Part shown: piece by piece, positions 48,201 to 59,825 of the stretch | Layout: each line of letters begins with the position of its first letter | How positions within the stretch are numbered: the first letter of the stretch is position 1 | Source of the DNA: Psococerastis gibbosa | Lineage: Eukaryota > Arthropoda > Insecta > Psocodea > Psocidae | Assembly: GCA_963971405.1 (NCBI GenBank) | Contig: OZ020488.1 | Location: 23,145,089-23,209,088, forward strand | DNA length: 64,000 nt | Direction of reading: 5' to 3' | Program-made: the position numbers and the translations under genes | The notes under the pieces: generated by a model | Told to the model about the DNA's origin: nothing | Databases searched by the model: none | Seen by the model: the letters and a program-made list of their open reading frames with translations, nothing else

Positions 48201-49051
48201 GCTGCTGGGTTCCACATTAAATGGAAAAACCTATTTGTGACGTATAACCAATGTTAAAAGGTATCTTCATACGTTACGTTTTTTTTTACACACGAGACAG
48301 ACAATGTCGATACCTCATAATTCTACAAAGAAAGTTTTATTATATTTATTGGTTATCTCTCAATTCACTCCAAAGTCACTCCATGGAATTTGTCAATTGA
48401 CGAGGCTGCTTGTTTGTTATATTTAATGGTAATTATAATACCGGTAAGTACTATAGTCGCTCAATTAAGGTCGACCATAACAAGCTGATAGGAATGGCTG
48501 AATAGCTATTGTACTTGTTGATAACAAAAAACATTCAAAAACTGAACCCAGTTGAGCTGTTCATTATAAAGTGCATATCGGACACGTCCAGTATTAGTTT
48601 TGTTTATTAAAAACATAAAACCAAACTTCACAGGAAATTGTTTTGTATACATAGAGCTGAAGAAATTGCACATCCCTTAGAAGAAATACTCCTCTACATT
48701 TTGATATATGCTATGTGGCCGTCACTAACATCGATTAGCCTCAGTTTATGAATTCCCCGCACCCGACACCTTCACTGGGTCACTTTTTAAAAACCAGAGT
48801 CAATAATATTGTAGCCATTTTTCGTTAAGAGAAAGGCACATAACATACACCAAAATGCCGAGGAACATTTATTCTAATTGATTTGACAATTTAGACAGCT
48901 CTACAATAGATCTAACATGTGGTATTTTATTTTTTACACATTTAAGTATAATGTTCTTCCCCCTCCGGTCGTCTCTTAACGATCCCACAGTCTTTTGCCT
49001 ACATTAAAGATATAATAAATATAATTGCTATTGTAGATATTTAATATAATT
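42286..49051. other. 6.8-kb stretch without recognisable repeat or gene
   Basis: None of the repeat families above occurs here. Modestly GC-richer patches lie at about 45720-46030 and 46800-47060. ORFs are short and without family signature. It could hold regulatory DNA or small exons that cannot be seen by eye. Confidence 0.4.
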
Positions 49052-49290
49052 ACACTTCGTAAGAATTTCAGAAGACTGCATGTCGGAAAAGATGTGCAAA
49101 ACAAGCATGGCAGGAGGATGACTGGCCGGACGTCCCCCAAAACGCTGGAAAGATGATTAGGAAACTGACGTTCGCGAGTTGGGAGTCCGTAGATGGTGGA
49201 GCGTTGTACAAAACCGAGATGAATGGAGGAGTGTTACCGAGCAGGCCAAAGGCCATCAAGGGCTGTTGAGCCAGAAGATGGAGAAGAATA
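49052..49290 (+). mobile_element. LINE reverse-transcriptase C-terminal fragment (family L), copy 2
   Basis: Same family as 39575-39811: ELGVRRWWSVVQNRDEWRSV and TEQAKGHQGL in one frame, with upstream frame breaks. It lies about 20 bp before the 49313 foldback element. Confidence 0.75.
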
Positions 49291-49312
49291 TAATTATTTT
49301 TGACGTTCTTAA

Positions 49313-49696
49313 GGCGCCCATTCCATTGACCGGCTAGGGCTATTTCCAAAAACAGTGACGTGGTAGGAGACATTCAAGACTTAGGTTGCGTTTCCACCGA
49401 TCTCGCATTGCAGAATGCAAATGACATTGACGGAAATTAGAATTTTTCTTTTTATAGAAATCTATTAAAATGTTTGTACTTAACATATCCCATGACGCCA
49501 TTTTTTAATTTTAGTTTGTTTGTTTGTGATTTTACTGTATGATCATTGATCAATTTCAACTATGGTATAGAGGAAAATAAACATTTCCGTCAATTCTGCA
49601 ATGCGAGGTCGGTGGAAACACCACCTAAGTCTTGAATGTCTGCTACCACGTCACCGTTGTTGGAAATAGCCCTAGCCGGTCAATGGAATGGGCGCC
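49313..49696. mobile_element. PIF/Harbinger-like foldback MITE (family H), copy 3
   Basis: Nearly identical to the 3281 copy in arms and centre. Termini are GGCGCCCATTCC and GGAATGGGCGCC, flanked by TTAA on both sides. It sits about 20 bp after a LINE fragment. Confidence 0.7.
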
Positions 49697-51486
49697 TTAA
49701 CGTATTGATTGGCGGATTGCGCAAACAGCATATAAGCCCGACAGTCCGTCATATGGTGATGTAGAGAAGGGAGGAAGGGGGGAGGGGGGGTGGAGGTGCA
49801 GTTCGGAGAGGGGTAGGCAGAAGGACACTTGAGACGAGTGGCGAGTCGTGTTTAAAACGACATTCGTGTCTTAACAAAGCGAGGCGGTGACTCTACTAAG
49901 GGTAAAACCCCCTATGTGGTGTCGATACCGTTCCCATCACCTCTATTGCCTATTTCCGTTCTTTGAAAGCCCCGTCCATCCTTTACAAAAGCCCCCAGTC
50001 GATCTTGACGACGTGTCAAAATGGGTTAGACTAACAAAAACTGGTTAATTACCAATTTACATTAGTTTTATGAAAATGAATTTGCTATACCCACCACCAG
50101 TTATTTAGAAATAATTAATATTGTATTAAACTTCTTAATCAGCCTATATGGTCGGTACTTTAAATTTTATATGATGTCGTCTTTGTCATAGATGATATCT
50201 ACAATTCTTAAAATATCTAAGGCTGTATTGTATAGGCCTATTGTATTTTATAAGATTTGGAAATAAGTCATTTAACATCATCATAATCATCATCGATCGT
50301 CTAGATGCCAACATCAGAAGAGGTTTTTGAAAAAAATGCAAAAGCAAATTCTGTTCATCGTCTTCCTAAGATAGTAGACATAAGATAGAATTAAATAAAA
50401 TGTGTGTAAAATTATCGAATGAATCCGTTTTTTGCATGAAATAATGAAAATGAGTCAAATAGGTACTCGTAAAAGTCGTAAAACGTCCACTGGAAAACGG
50501 AATTTGTAGTAACCTAAGTATAGCCCAAGATATTATTGTAGGCTAAAAATTTGTGAAACCCCTTAACCTCTTATACCAAAAAATCGTACAATAAGCAAAG
50601 GCAAACTACTGATGTAGACGGTATCTGGGCAACTCGTTGTCTAGCGCACTTTGTAGCAGTTTGCCGAACGACACTAGCGCATACCACACCAACCCTATTC
50701 AAAACCACAGTATTGCACTACACATAAACACACAAAGTGTACGCCCCAAAGGGCGTAGCGTTAAGATTAAAAAAAAAAAAAAATGTAGGCTATATAAACA
50801 AAAACTTCAGTTGTCTAGATTTTTCCTAAACATTATAACGACAGCAACCTTTCATATTCTCATTACACAAGTCGTTCTGCATGGGTTACTTACTGCTAGC
50901 TTAAAACGGAAAAATACCCGAAAAAACTAAAATTATTCACGGTGAATCGAGTCTTTGAAAATTCCTGGATGACGAGGAGCAAAAATCAAGATACTCGTAC
51001 AAACACGACGAGATCATAGGGGGATAGGTTGGGAGAGAGGAAGTGCGAAACCAGGCCTGATATCGACGCCCAACGTGTTAGGCCTACTTGTGGATGCGGC
51101 GATAAAAATTCGACCATGAAAAGGGCGGGAAAATTAAAACGTACCGACATTGAATGCTTACCCATCTTGTTGGCGCGATGGCAACTGCAAGCAAACCACA
51201 TTTTCGTACACTACAATTAGCAATAGCTCATTTCAAATCGTCATGAAAAAAGGATATTTTTAAATAATCACAGCACTCAACCCATTGCTCTGCCTTTCTA
51301 TAAGCCATAAAATAAAATAAACGTAAAATCGAGCAGGCCATCTCTTAAAAATGGAAAGATGTTACACCTACCACGATCGTATCTAAGGGCTGGTGGATCT
51401 CATTGAAGAGGGGGTTATGGAAAACAGAAAAGATTTTCGCGCCGATTAGCGGATGTGAGTTTTAAAATAATTGAGTACTTTCCATC
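49697..51486. other. no recognisable feature
   Basis: A purine-rich tract (G/A) at about 49765-49830 is the only notable composition; no coding signature. Confidence 0.5.
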
Positions 51487-52022
51487 TGAAATTGTGAGGT
51501 GAATATTTGATGGAGAAGGGGTGTAGTATGTGTATAGAGTTCTCTCGCATGTCTACTAATTCGCAAAGGGAATTTCGCCAGTTCCATATGAATTTTATTG
51601 AAATGAGTTTGAAGAGTCGTTTTTCCGTACATCAGGTGTAATCCTTGTTCCATCGGGGAAATGTAAGTTTGGCCTATTCCCCTTGGCTATAAGTCAGCCG
51701 ATCCTGGATGCAATATTTTTAAGTTCTAGTCTAGTTATCTATGCTGCTACTGAAATTGTGAGGTGAATATTTGATGGTGAAGAGGTGTGGTATGTGTATA
51801 GAGTTCTCTCGCATGTCTACTAATTTGCAAAGTGAATTTCGCCAGTTCCATATTATTTCATGAATTTTGTTGAAATGAGTTTGAAGAGCCATTTTGCCGT
51901 ACATCAGGTGTAATCCTTGTTCCATCGGGGAAATGTAAGTGTGGCCTATTCCCCTGGGCTATAAGTCAGCCGATCCTGGTTGCAATATTTTTATGTTCTA
52001 GTCTAGTTATCTATGCTGCAAC
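51487..52022 (+). repeat. tandem duplication, two units of about 264 and 272 bp
   Basis: Units 51487-51750 and 51751-52022 both start TGAAATTGTGAGGTGAATAT and end near CTAGTTATCTATGCTGC. They differ by scattered substitutions and a small insertion in unit 2 (TTATTTCA around 51855). No open frame is conserved. Function unknown. Confidence 0.9.
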
Positions 52023-52136
52023 TATAATTGAATGTAGTCTATATATGTCTATAAACGTATCTGTTTTGTTTTAGCTAAAGGTAGTGACATTGAATGATAA
52101 GATATTCCCTGAATCAAAATCAAATATAGCTCTCAC

Positions 52137-52198
52137 CTAGCCAACAATCGGTTTGTAATGATAATTACTAGTACGATATACAACCGATTATTGGCTAG
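52137..52198. other. 62-bp hairpin
   Basis: CTAGCCAACAATCGGTTTGT pairs with ACAACCGATTATTGGCTAG with one mismatch and a loop of about 22 bases. Candidates: a miniature foldback element or a small-RNA precursor. Nothing seen in sequence decides. Confidence 0.5.
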
Positions 52199-52305
52199 AA
52201 ATTCGAAGGACTACAGTACTACGATACCACAAAGTGATATTAAAATCTAAAACTATATTACGTATTATATTATTTCTTCCTCCAGCCATTTCCTGTAATA
52301 ATAAA

Positions 52306-52458
52306 TAGGTTAGCTGGTAGAGTTGCCCTTCGGGGCTAAAGCTCGCCTAATATAAGGCCGTCTTTCATTTCATTTCATTCATTCCATTTCATTCGTTCCA
52401 TTTCATTCATTCCATTAATTTCTTTGCATTCATTCATTTCGTTCATTTCATTTCGTTT
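52306..52458 (+). mobile_element. LINE-like 3' tail ending in (CATTT)n
   Basis: TTGCCCTTCGGGGCTAAAGC and CTAATATAAGGCCGTC are followed by about 95 bp of degenerate CATTT/CATTC repeats. GC-rich short stem plus pentamer repeats is typical of L2/CR1-type tails; the coding part is absent. Confidence 0.5.
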
Positions 52459-53060
52459 CCTCGCGTAGTTGCTACATTATCCAACAGCTTTACGTGTCCG
52501 AACAGTCTGTCTCACTGGCTTCTCCAGCAATGGTTCTTCCACTATAAAGATGTTCCATTCATGGAGCTAAACAGTCAAAAAAGTGGCAATAAAAAGACTA
52601 TTTGGTCATTGGCAGCGTTGCTTGCACTTTTGAGTAAAGCGTCAGCGATGAAAAGGCCCCGGGGAGGTTTTGTGTTGACAGAGCTGTAAAGTTGTTGTGT
52701 GTACTTTGGAATTATCCGGATGAGGTTGATTACAATGGCTGCTGTCAGTTTGCTGGCCTGCTGTCACTCAGCTGCATTCTTCAGTCGGCTTGTTTACACA
52801 GCAGAATCACGTTACGCATTTTAAATACAGAAAACGGGTGGAAGATTTTCTTGCTTTTACTATTGTAGCTAATGGATGAGGATGTTTTACTGATTATCCC
52901 TCCCTGACTCCTTATGTCTTTGTACAGATTATAAGATCCTGATGTATAAAACAATATTTATGCGCTGGGGGTTATTTATACATTGGCAAGCCCATGTTAC
53001 AAATGAAGACGTTCTAACCAGAGTAAGCGAAACAAAAACTCTCTTTGCATCGATAAGTAA
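52459..53060. other. no recognisable feature
   Basis: Unique-looking sequence between two LINE remnants; nothing seen. Confidence 0.5.
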
Positions 53061-53297
53061 AAGAAGAGCTCACTGGATTCGACATTTGCTTTCGAGAACT
53101 TCGTAAGCTGCATCATAGAGGGAACAATAGATGGCGTCAACCGACCTGGGCGCCCAAGAAACGAGTATCTGCAGGAAGTTATGGAGGATGTAGGGGCCAA
53201 GACATACGTGGAGCTGAAGAGGGCGTGCCAGGATCGAGGGGAGTGGAGACATCGAAGTTATACGTTGCTGACAACCAGCCATCCGGCTGTAACTTGA
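53061..53297 (+). mobile_element. LINE reverse-transcriptase C-terminal fragment
   Basis: An open frame at 53100-53297 reads SCIIEGTIDGVNRPGRPRNE, then YLQEVMEDVGAKTYVELKRA, then CQDRGEWRHRSY, ending at TGA. This is the GRPRxxYxxQ...YxELKRxAxDRxxWR block at the end of many LINE ORFs. One frameshift separates it from upstream AHWIRHLLSRTS. Best-preserved LINE end in the window. Confidence 0.8.
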
Positions 53298-54045
53298 ACA
53301 AGAAGATTTATAACATAAAAATTAAGAGAAAATCCCGTACTGTACCTATTCATTTTCAGTGGGACGGCTAAACCTCGCATAGTAAAGAACCTCGGTCAGT
53401 AGAGAACGACCATGCCTCTACCTTATAGTAACGAAGTGCGACTTTAATTATTTTTATGCTTAACTTTTTTATGGTCTAAATTAGCTAAAGAGAAACAAAA
53501 TGAAATAGTCTAATTATACTTCATACGACTCACAAAATTACAGAAGACAGACTAATCAAATTATTACTGTACAGTAGAACCCCATACCCGCTTGTCATCT
53601 CTATACTTTGCCCTATTTCTTCGAGAAAAATATACCCATAAATATACTAAGAAATATTTTTATAGAGTACCGTCTTGCAATTTATTTGAAGAGAAAAATA
53701 GCTGACTCGAAACGAGTATCTAGACATTAACAAAGGAAAATGGGAAACGTAAGCTTTCCGAAATTGCAAATATAGCAAATGAAAGAAAAACTTATTCCAC
53801 CCAGCCCCAGGCCAAACAGTCTCGTCAGCTAAATAATCTCCATTGTTCTCTTCGTTCGATATTCCTTACATTACCGCGCTCAAATATTGTCGGCACCCTG
53901 TTGCATTATTGGCCTATTTGTGTTTTCTTCATAAGCTTATCTTGTAAGTTGTTTCACAACGATTAAGTAGGAGCAGGGATTTTCCCACAAAATGAGGTTA
54001 GACCAGTGCAGTGGTGCCAACTTGCTTAGTGCTCAGGGGCTCATG

Positions 54046-54114
54046 CACCCCCAACTTTCAAAAGATGTGCACTAAGCACCCCCAACTTTCAAAAGATGTG
54101 CACTAAGCACCCCC
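54046..54114 (+). repeat. 31-bp tandem repeat, two copies and a partial third
   Basis: Unit begins CACCCCCAACTTTCAAAAGA and ends TGTGCACTAAG. A diverged, inverted-looking relative (CACCCCCAAAAATTCAAAAG) lies at about 54392, so the pair may bound a MITE; no target duplication seen. Confidence 0.8.
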
Positions 54115-54846
54115 AAAATAATTTACCATTCCCACCAAGAAAGCCACTGAATGATCAGATACTGTAGGCTTCCCTACATTATGAAAATAAGCGCTAGGTA
54201 AGATAGACATTTTAACATATCTAGGCTTTTGTTCATATTTCCCGCGTTTGGCACTATCTAACAGATAGCATAGGCTACAAGTCATTTTCGTATGGAAAAT
54301 GGTACATATTATATCAACCAACTTAACAGACTCATCGAAACACCATATTACCAGAGACTGCTATGATAAAGTAGTTTATTCTCCGACTAAGCACCCCCAA
54401 AAATTCAAAAGTTGGGCAAGACTTGAAAATAGCGCCTTCTCCGAAGAAGGCAAAGGTACAAACAGTTAACTATAAAAATTCGTTCAGACTAGAGTTCTAC
54501 ATAGGAAAGGTGGGACAATCAAGCGTGCTTACAATATTTTTTGAATCCTTTTTTCAATGGCTGGTTATAGGAGACGTGGCGAGAGCCCCAGAAATTCAAA
54601 CATGTGTATATTTCTGGGGGGAAGCGAACGTCCCATCTCTCCTATATAGAACTCTAATTCAGGTCACGTGGGGCAAGCTCAGACATGCTTACCAATGTCA
54701 TTGCAACAGGTGTTAACTCCACTTAACTAAGTATAGGAACGACTCTAAACAAGACTTTAGCAAATGATATGGCGGTACGCCTCATAGGACCATACTAGCT
54801 ACTATAGGTGTAGGTTTCTTGATTGTCTTAACATTTCTCTCTGCAG

Positions 54847-54917
54847 AGTGGGCTATGAAATATGGATTGAATGATTATGGATTACCGAATCTTCAATATA
54901 ATCAAAGTCTTTGGCAG
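54847..54917 (+). CDS. possible orphan 71-nt coding exon
   Basis: A pyrimidine-rich tract (TTAACATTTCTCTCTGCAG) precedes 71 nt that read WAMKYGLNDYGLPNLQYNQS then LWQ, and the segment ends in CAG|GTAACC. Both splice sites are good and the peptide is not low-complexity. No flanking exon was identified and I recognise no family, so this could be chance or a relic. Confidence 0.2.
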
Positions 54918-56470
54918 GTAACCTACGCACAGAATCAAACGCTCCTTACCGGCAAGTGCAAACCTATTCAAAAATCGGATGATCTTCTCCATGCTTTGTA
55001 GGAAAACGTAAGATGACTTCTTAACAAGGTAAAGGTTGAAGCTTTTTCCAAACAATTCAAAATTCAATTTTAATTTGCTTCTTTTACCATGCATGGTCTA
55101 AGTCGTATTGTAGAGCATATAGCTCGCAGGGATGTTCACCTTTCCGTGATAAAACATGGTGAAGCAGTAATGGCAGACAGGAAGGGGCTGGACCACGGTC
55201 CGTTAGCTACTACATGGAAACCTACTCTACCCCCCTCCCCCCTCCTCATCACTGTCCGAGATCCCAGGCCTCATCTGCTCATCAAAGCTTTCCAGCTATC
55301 TTGTCCTGCCAGTTGTCACATTCCCTGTTTTATCTTGATCAGCAGCAGAGCCAGAGTTGCTAACTAAGTGCGTAGATGTGACCATCCTCGGTCCACAACC
55401 ACATCTTACGTGTGTTACGTTACACCCTATCGCAAGAGCAAGAATCTTGTCAGTTATTGCATATTCAAAAAATCGTTTTTATTGCGTAAAATAAAACAAT
55501 AAAGGCTATAATAAGTACAGTAAATAGGTAACGCCCTCATATCGCACTAAAAAGAGTAAAAAGGTTTGACTGGTGGAAGACACCATGTGCAAAATGCTTT
55601 GAAATGCTTAAGACTATTTCTACTGTTACTATTGCAGTTTTTCAACTATACAGGTTTATTCATCATAAAATGGCTGTATGTTATAGGTAAAGTTGATCTA
55701 GACCAACAATCACTAAGAACGTCAAGAAATTGTTGTTAATGTTAATATATAATATAATAATAATTGTTAAGTTGGTAATGAATAAGTTTCAATGGTATAA
55801 TGTATAGTATAATGGTCCCGCGTAAAATTAGTTTTCCCCAGAGATATTATGATCGACTAAGGAGACTTAACAAAAGCTAATTCTGATATCTTTAATACCT
55901 ACCCTTTGCGGTGATGATATTATTAAGCATTGTTCACGAATTCAAAAAGTAATGAGCACTCACTGTCGGTTCCAGATATGAATAAATTTACCAGTTTTTG
56001 GGGCATATCTGGACTAAACTACTGTTATTTTGGAAATTTTGGCTGTGTTGGGTGGTATGGGGAAAGTCGCGAACAATATAGCTGGTATAGACTATAGGCT
56101 TTGCAAGCACACCACAGCAATTAAATTTTAATGTGCGATGATCTTTCAAAAGTTCTTCGAGAACAACGCGATATAGAGCCTCGGCTGATATCAGTTCTTT
56201 TTAGTGAGCCGGGAAAACCTGATGGAAAATGACTAAGTCCCAACGAACGTGCTGGTGAAGTTAGCGACAAGATGGCGGCCAAGGGCCATCATGACGGCCT
56301 GATTTTCAACAACTTCACTTAATTAATAGTCGTCCGGGAGTTGTTGAGTTTAATTATCCAGCCAGAGTGCTTCCATCTAGTTAGTCGTGGACTCTGAAGT
56401 GCTAGGCTCTTGGTAATACCAGGTCGCCTGAACGCGGAGCATCTCATCCCTTGCCACTTGTCAGCAGTGC

Positions 56471-57070
56471 CGACAGCTTCAGCAGATTAACAATTTTCCA
56501 TGAGAAAACATCCTAGAAATGCCTGTATTATTGCACAACAAAGCAAAGTACTTCAGGTCCTCGAAAATATTCGCAATCTACCTGGAGCTGTCATCATAAC
56601 CAATCCTCAGACGCGATACACCCGCGCTAGATTAACAGTCCATCAAAAATGCCTCGACCGTCCGTCCGTCCTTCACGAACCAGTTACAGAAATGGCTGAT
56701 TTTATGTGTTCTTTCCTCTAGCAGAGCTTCTCGTCCCTGACATCTGCATTAGCATTATCTGAGTGGTAGGCTTCAGCAACTTAACAATTACATAACATGA
56801 GAAAATATTCTAGTAATGCCTGTATTATTGCACAACAAACCAAAGTACCTACTTTAGGTCCTCCAAAGTATTCGCAATCTACCTGGAGCTGTCATCATAA
56901 CCAACCCACAGACGCGTTACACCCGCGCTAGATTAAAAGTCCATCAAAAAAGCCTCGTCCATCCGTCCTTCACTAACCAATTACAGAAATGGCTAATATC
57001 TTGTGTCATTTTCTCTAGCAGAGCTTCTCGCCCCTGATATCAGCATTTACATTATCTGAGTGGTAGTGGT
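56471..57070 (+). repeat. tandem duplication, two units of about 298 bp
   Basis: Both units contain ATGCCTGTATTATTGCACAA, TCTACCTGGAGCTGTCATCA and CACCCGCGCTAGATTAA, and end with CATTATCTGAGTGGTAG. The 73-codon frame in unit 1 is broken in unit 2, so coding is unlikely. Confidence 0.85.
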
Positions 57071-57711
57071 AGGCTACAGCAGGTTTAACTAGTTAAAAAA
57101 AAGTCGACAGCAATGTAACCGTCTCTGCGGAATAATCATAAAAGCCAAGCGTTAAAAAGAAAAGATTTAGTCGCAGCACAATCTACTTAGAAATGGAAGA
57201 AAATGAGATAAGAAAAGCATAAGTTGCGAGAGGTATAAATTCTAAGTTCGCTAAGATAAATGAACAAAGAAAATGTAATTAAGAAATCTGGAATTGTTTT
57301 TGTATGTAAATGCAGGGGAGGAGGTGTGAAATGTAGGTTGGCTCCTTATCTGTTGCTCCTCCAGAAATTTTCGGATTCTTTACAGCTTTGCCGAACAAAT
57401 TCTTCACTAGCGTGACTAGCCTATGAACAGCATAAGACTGCATTACTGTAGTAACTCAATTTTTTACTCTTAACTACCTGTAATAAGTAATTTTAAGATA
57501 ATTTTCCTTAGGCCGAATTTATGTATTTGCCCATACTATTTATGCTATGTAGTCTTACTCATCCTCTATGTAAAGTAATGAAGTTTCTACAAAGTATGTA
57601 AGGCGGCTATGGATACTCTAAAAAAGTATCATTAATATAGACTGCTTCCACTTTGGTCGGACATTAGTTAGTACCATAATTATACAGTAACTGTTTTGAA
57701 TTGTTACAATA
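57071..57711. other. no recognisable feature
   Basis: AT-rich; nothing seen. Confidence 0.5.
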
Positions 57712-57719
57712 ATATATTA

Positions 57720-58405
57720 CAGGGGCGAAAATTTGGGGGGCACGGTCCAACTTGCCCCCCCCAGCTCCTTTTGGCGGGGGGGGGGCTTTGCCTCCCCAGC
57801 CTCGAGCAATGTAAGACGTGGTTCATACAAAGAACTTACATAATTCATAATTCATGGTCCCCTTTGCAGCAATATGAATGTAAGCATTCCTTTTTTAGCT
57901 TTGTAAAATCTACAGCTATACTTTACAACTATAATAAAATGCGTAAAACCCTACTACTTTGCTCTTAAATTTTCAATTTTTCCTTATCCTGCCTGATGAT
58001 TTGTAAATGTCTGCCGCCAGTGGAACTCCCTAGATAAGGAAATTAGATCGCAGCCAAAGATTCGTGGGTTCAAAAGCCAGTTGCTGAAAAAATTACTAGG
58101 AACAGAATAGGTTTAGAATAAGAATACTGTCTAGATATTTACTGTACGTGTTGTTTTTTTTACGTCACGTCACTTTAGAATAAGTTCTTTTTATACATTG
58201 TTAGAATAAGATTGTTTACGTTAAGCGTATGTATTTTGTAAATTGTATTGTTTTTGGACGTGGGTTAGGCAGAAAAAGACTGTCTAGTCTTAAGTCTCGC
58301 CCCGTAAATATAAGACGTTTATTATTATTATTATTATTATTATTATGACGTCATAAGGTCTACTTAGTTTTGCCCCCGCCATCATTCTAAAACTTTACGC
58401 CTCTG
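57720..58405. mobile_element. hAT-type element with a nested LINE tail
   Basis: Ends CAGGGGCGAAAATTT and, inverted, CAGAGGCGTAAAGTTTT, flanked by an exact 8-bp duplication ATATATTA (57712-57719 and 58406-58413). G and C runs lie near the left end, as in the other hAT MITEs. The right half is occupied by a LINE 3' end (58012-58347). Confidence 0.8.
58012..58347 (+). mobile_element. LINE C-terminus and 3' UTR ending in (ATT)n
   Basis: The + strand encodes CRQWNSLDKEIRSQPKIRGF then KSQLLKKLLGTE and stops at 58110. This is the WNSLxxEIR...FKxxLxxxL block. The 3' UTR ends in ATT repeats (58318-58347) inside the hAT element. Confidence 0.75.
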
Positions 58406-58413
58406 ATATATTA

Positions 58414-59139
58414 TTCTTTGTTCCTCAGATTTTTCTGTTCTAATTTTCACTACAAATCCCGTATTCACAAAAAAAAAAATGAAAACCTGGCCAATAAGTT
58501 AGAAAAATACTGATTGAAACTATACGGTAGGATATAATTTAAATTTAAATTATGCTCCTAAATTCAGTGCGTATTTTGGTGTGATTTAGAATAATTTTCC
58601 ATCAAATAGCAAGACCTACGTGTAGGCTATAAAAATATTTGATTAACATGAACATTTGAGTGTATGCGACAACACTTTTTATGGTGAAACAATACTTATC
58701 ATACTGTAGTTTACGGCAGTCTTATGATCGCAACAATACATTCGTAACTTGAACATTTAAAGTTTATAAATGTAAACAGTGAGTTACGAATTTGAAAATA
58801 AATTGTGAACTCAGCACCCTGCAGCTGACAGTTGTAAAATTAAATGCTGGTCCTTCGAAATTTATTATAATTTTAAACTGTTAAATTCGAGGAAACTTCT
58901 CTTACTTCCAAATTAGGCTGCCTACCTCACACCTTTGACATTCCCTTCCCTTTCCCATGCTATAGTAAAAATTTCATATTCTAATAGGTTACCGGTATTT
59001 TAAAACGATCATGCAGGACATAATGTTCATTTACAACGAGTAGCATCGGTACATTAACACTGTCATGAGAATAATTCATTTTAGTACACATGAAAAATTC
59101 GAAATATGTATAATCTATATTGACGTAAGATGATGCAGC
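58414..59139. other. no recognisable feature
   Basis: AT-rich; nothing seen. Confidence 0.5.
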
Positions 59140-59390
59140 AGTAGAATCCGGGATGATAGGCCGTGGTCAATCTGAAAGCGTACTGCGAACGCTCCAGCTG
59201 TTGCTGCGGAGCCTCTGAGATACTCGTACAATCTTAGAAGTCTACGCAGTGCCACTGATGTCGACCCGGGATGCTAACGAAACGTTTGCGGAAGTAGCCT
59301 ACGCTTTCAAATCGACCACGGCATATCATCCCGGATTCTACTGCTTCATCATGTAACTCCGGCCGTGAAAGTATTTGTAATTATAGTGTT
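59140..59390. mobile_element. foldback family F, decayed copy upstream of OBP
   Basis: Inverted tips CAGTAGAATCCGGGATGATA and TATCATCCCGGATTCTACTG, centre ATCTTAGAAGTCTACGCAGT, and tail CCGGCCGTGAAAG. The core region has small deletions (CTGATGTCGACC...AACGAAACGTTTG), so the helices no longer form. It lies about 440 bp before the OBP start codon. Confidence 0.65.
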
Positions 59391-59825
59391 AATCTATTTT
59401 AGAAAAAATCTATTAAATAGGCATGTCATGGTCAGCAGATGAGTAAGATGGTTCGTTGATTTTTCAGGTTTCAAGCTACCTACTTAATAATTCCTTGCCA
59501 CATAATTTGCTGTAATTCCAATGCCTAGACAGGATCTTTGGTACACTACGACGCCTGCGGCAGCTTTCTGGTAAAACGCCACTTACCATATTTATATTAC
59601 CTACATTACAATATACATTTCATTAGTTAATTGTACAAATTTACTCCATACGATTGTTAGTCTATACGCGAATGCAGAAGGCTAGTTGATTCATTCTAAA
59701 TTGCAAAAGTATTATTACAGAGACTATGATTATCTATAGGCTGGTTGAACGACAAAGACCTACAATCAAGTCAAATCAGCACAATAAAACCCCGCTGCGA
59801 AAAATTTGAGAAATCAGTGTTTACG
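59391..59825 (+). promoter_or_regulatory. presumed OBP upstream region and 5' UTR
   Basis: No strong TATA box. Weak candidates are TATCTATAG at about 59731 and an arthropod-type initiator TCAGT at 59814-59818. Placement is inferred only from the start codon at 59826; an upstream non-coding exon cannot be excluded. Confidence 0.3.

Larger units (their letters stand above)
53298..56470. other. mostly unassigned; holds the 54847-54917 candidate exon
   Basis: Besides the 31-bp tandem repeat and the candidate exon, nothing was recognised. Confidence 0.4.

Noticed and set aside
54046-54114. Short direct repeats as a CRISPR-like array
   Set aside because: Units are contiguous without spacers and the genome is eukaryotic.
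54010-54420. A hAT element with CAGTGGTGCCAACTT start
   Set aside because: The left end is hAT-like, but the right end does not match it as an inverted repeat and there is no 8-bp duplication.
56500-56721. 73-codon ORF in the first tandem unit
   Set aside because: The frame is broken in the second unit, so it is not conserved.
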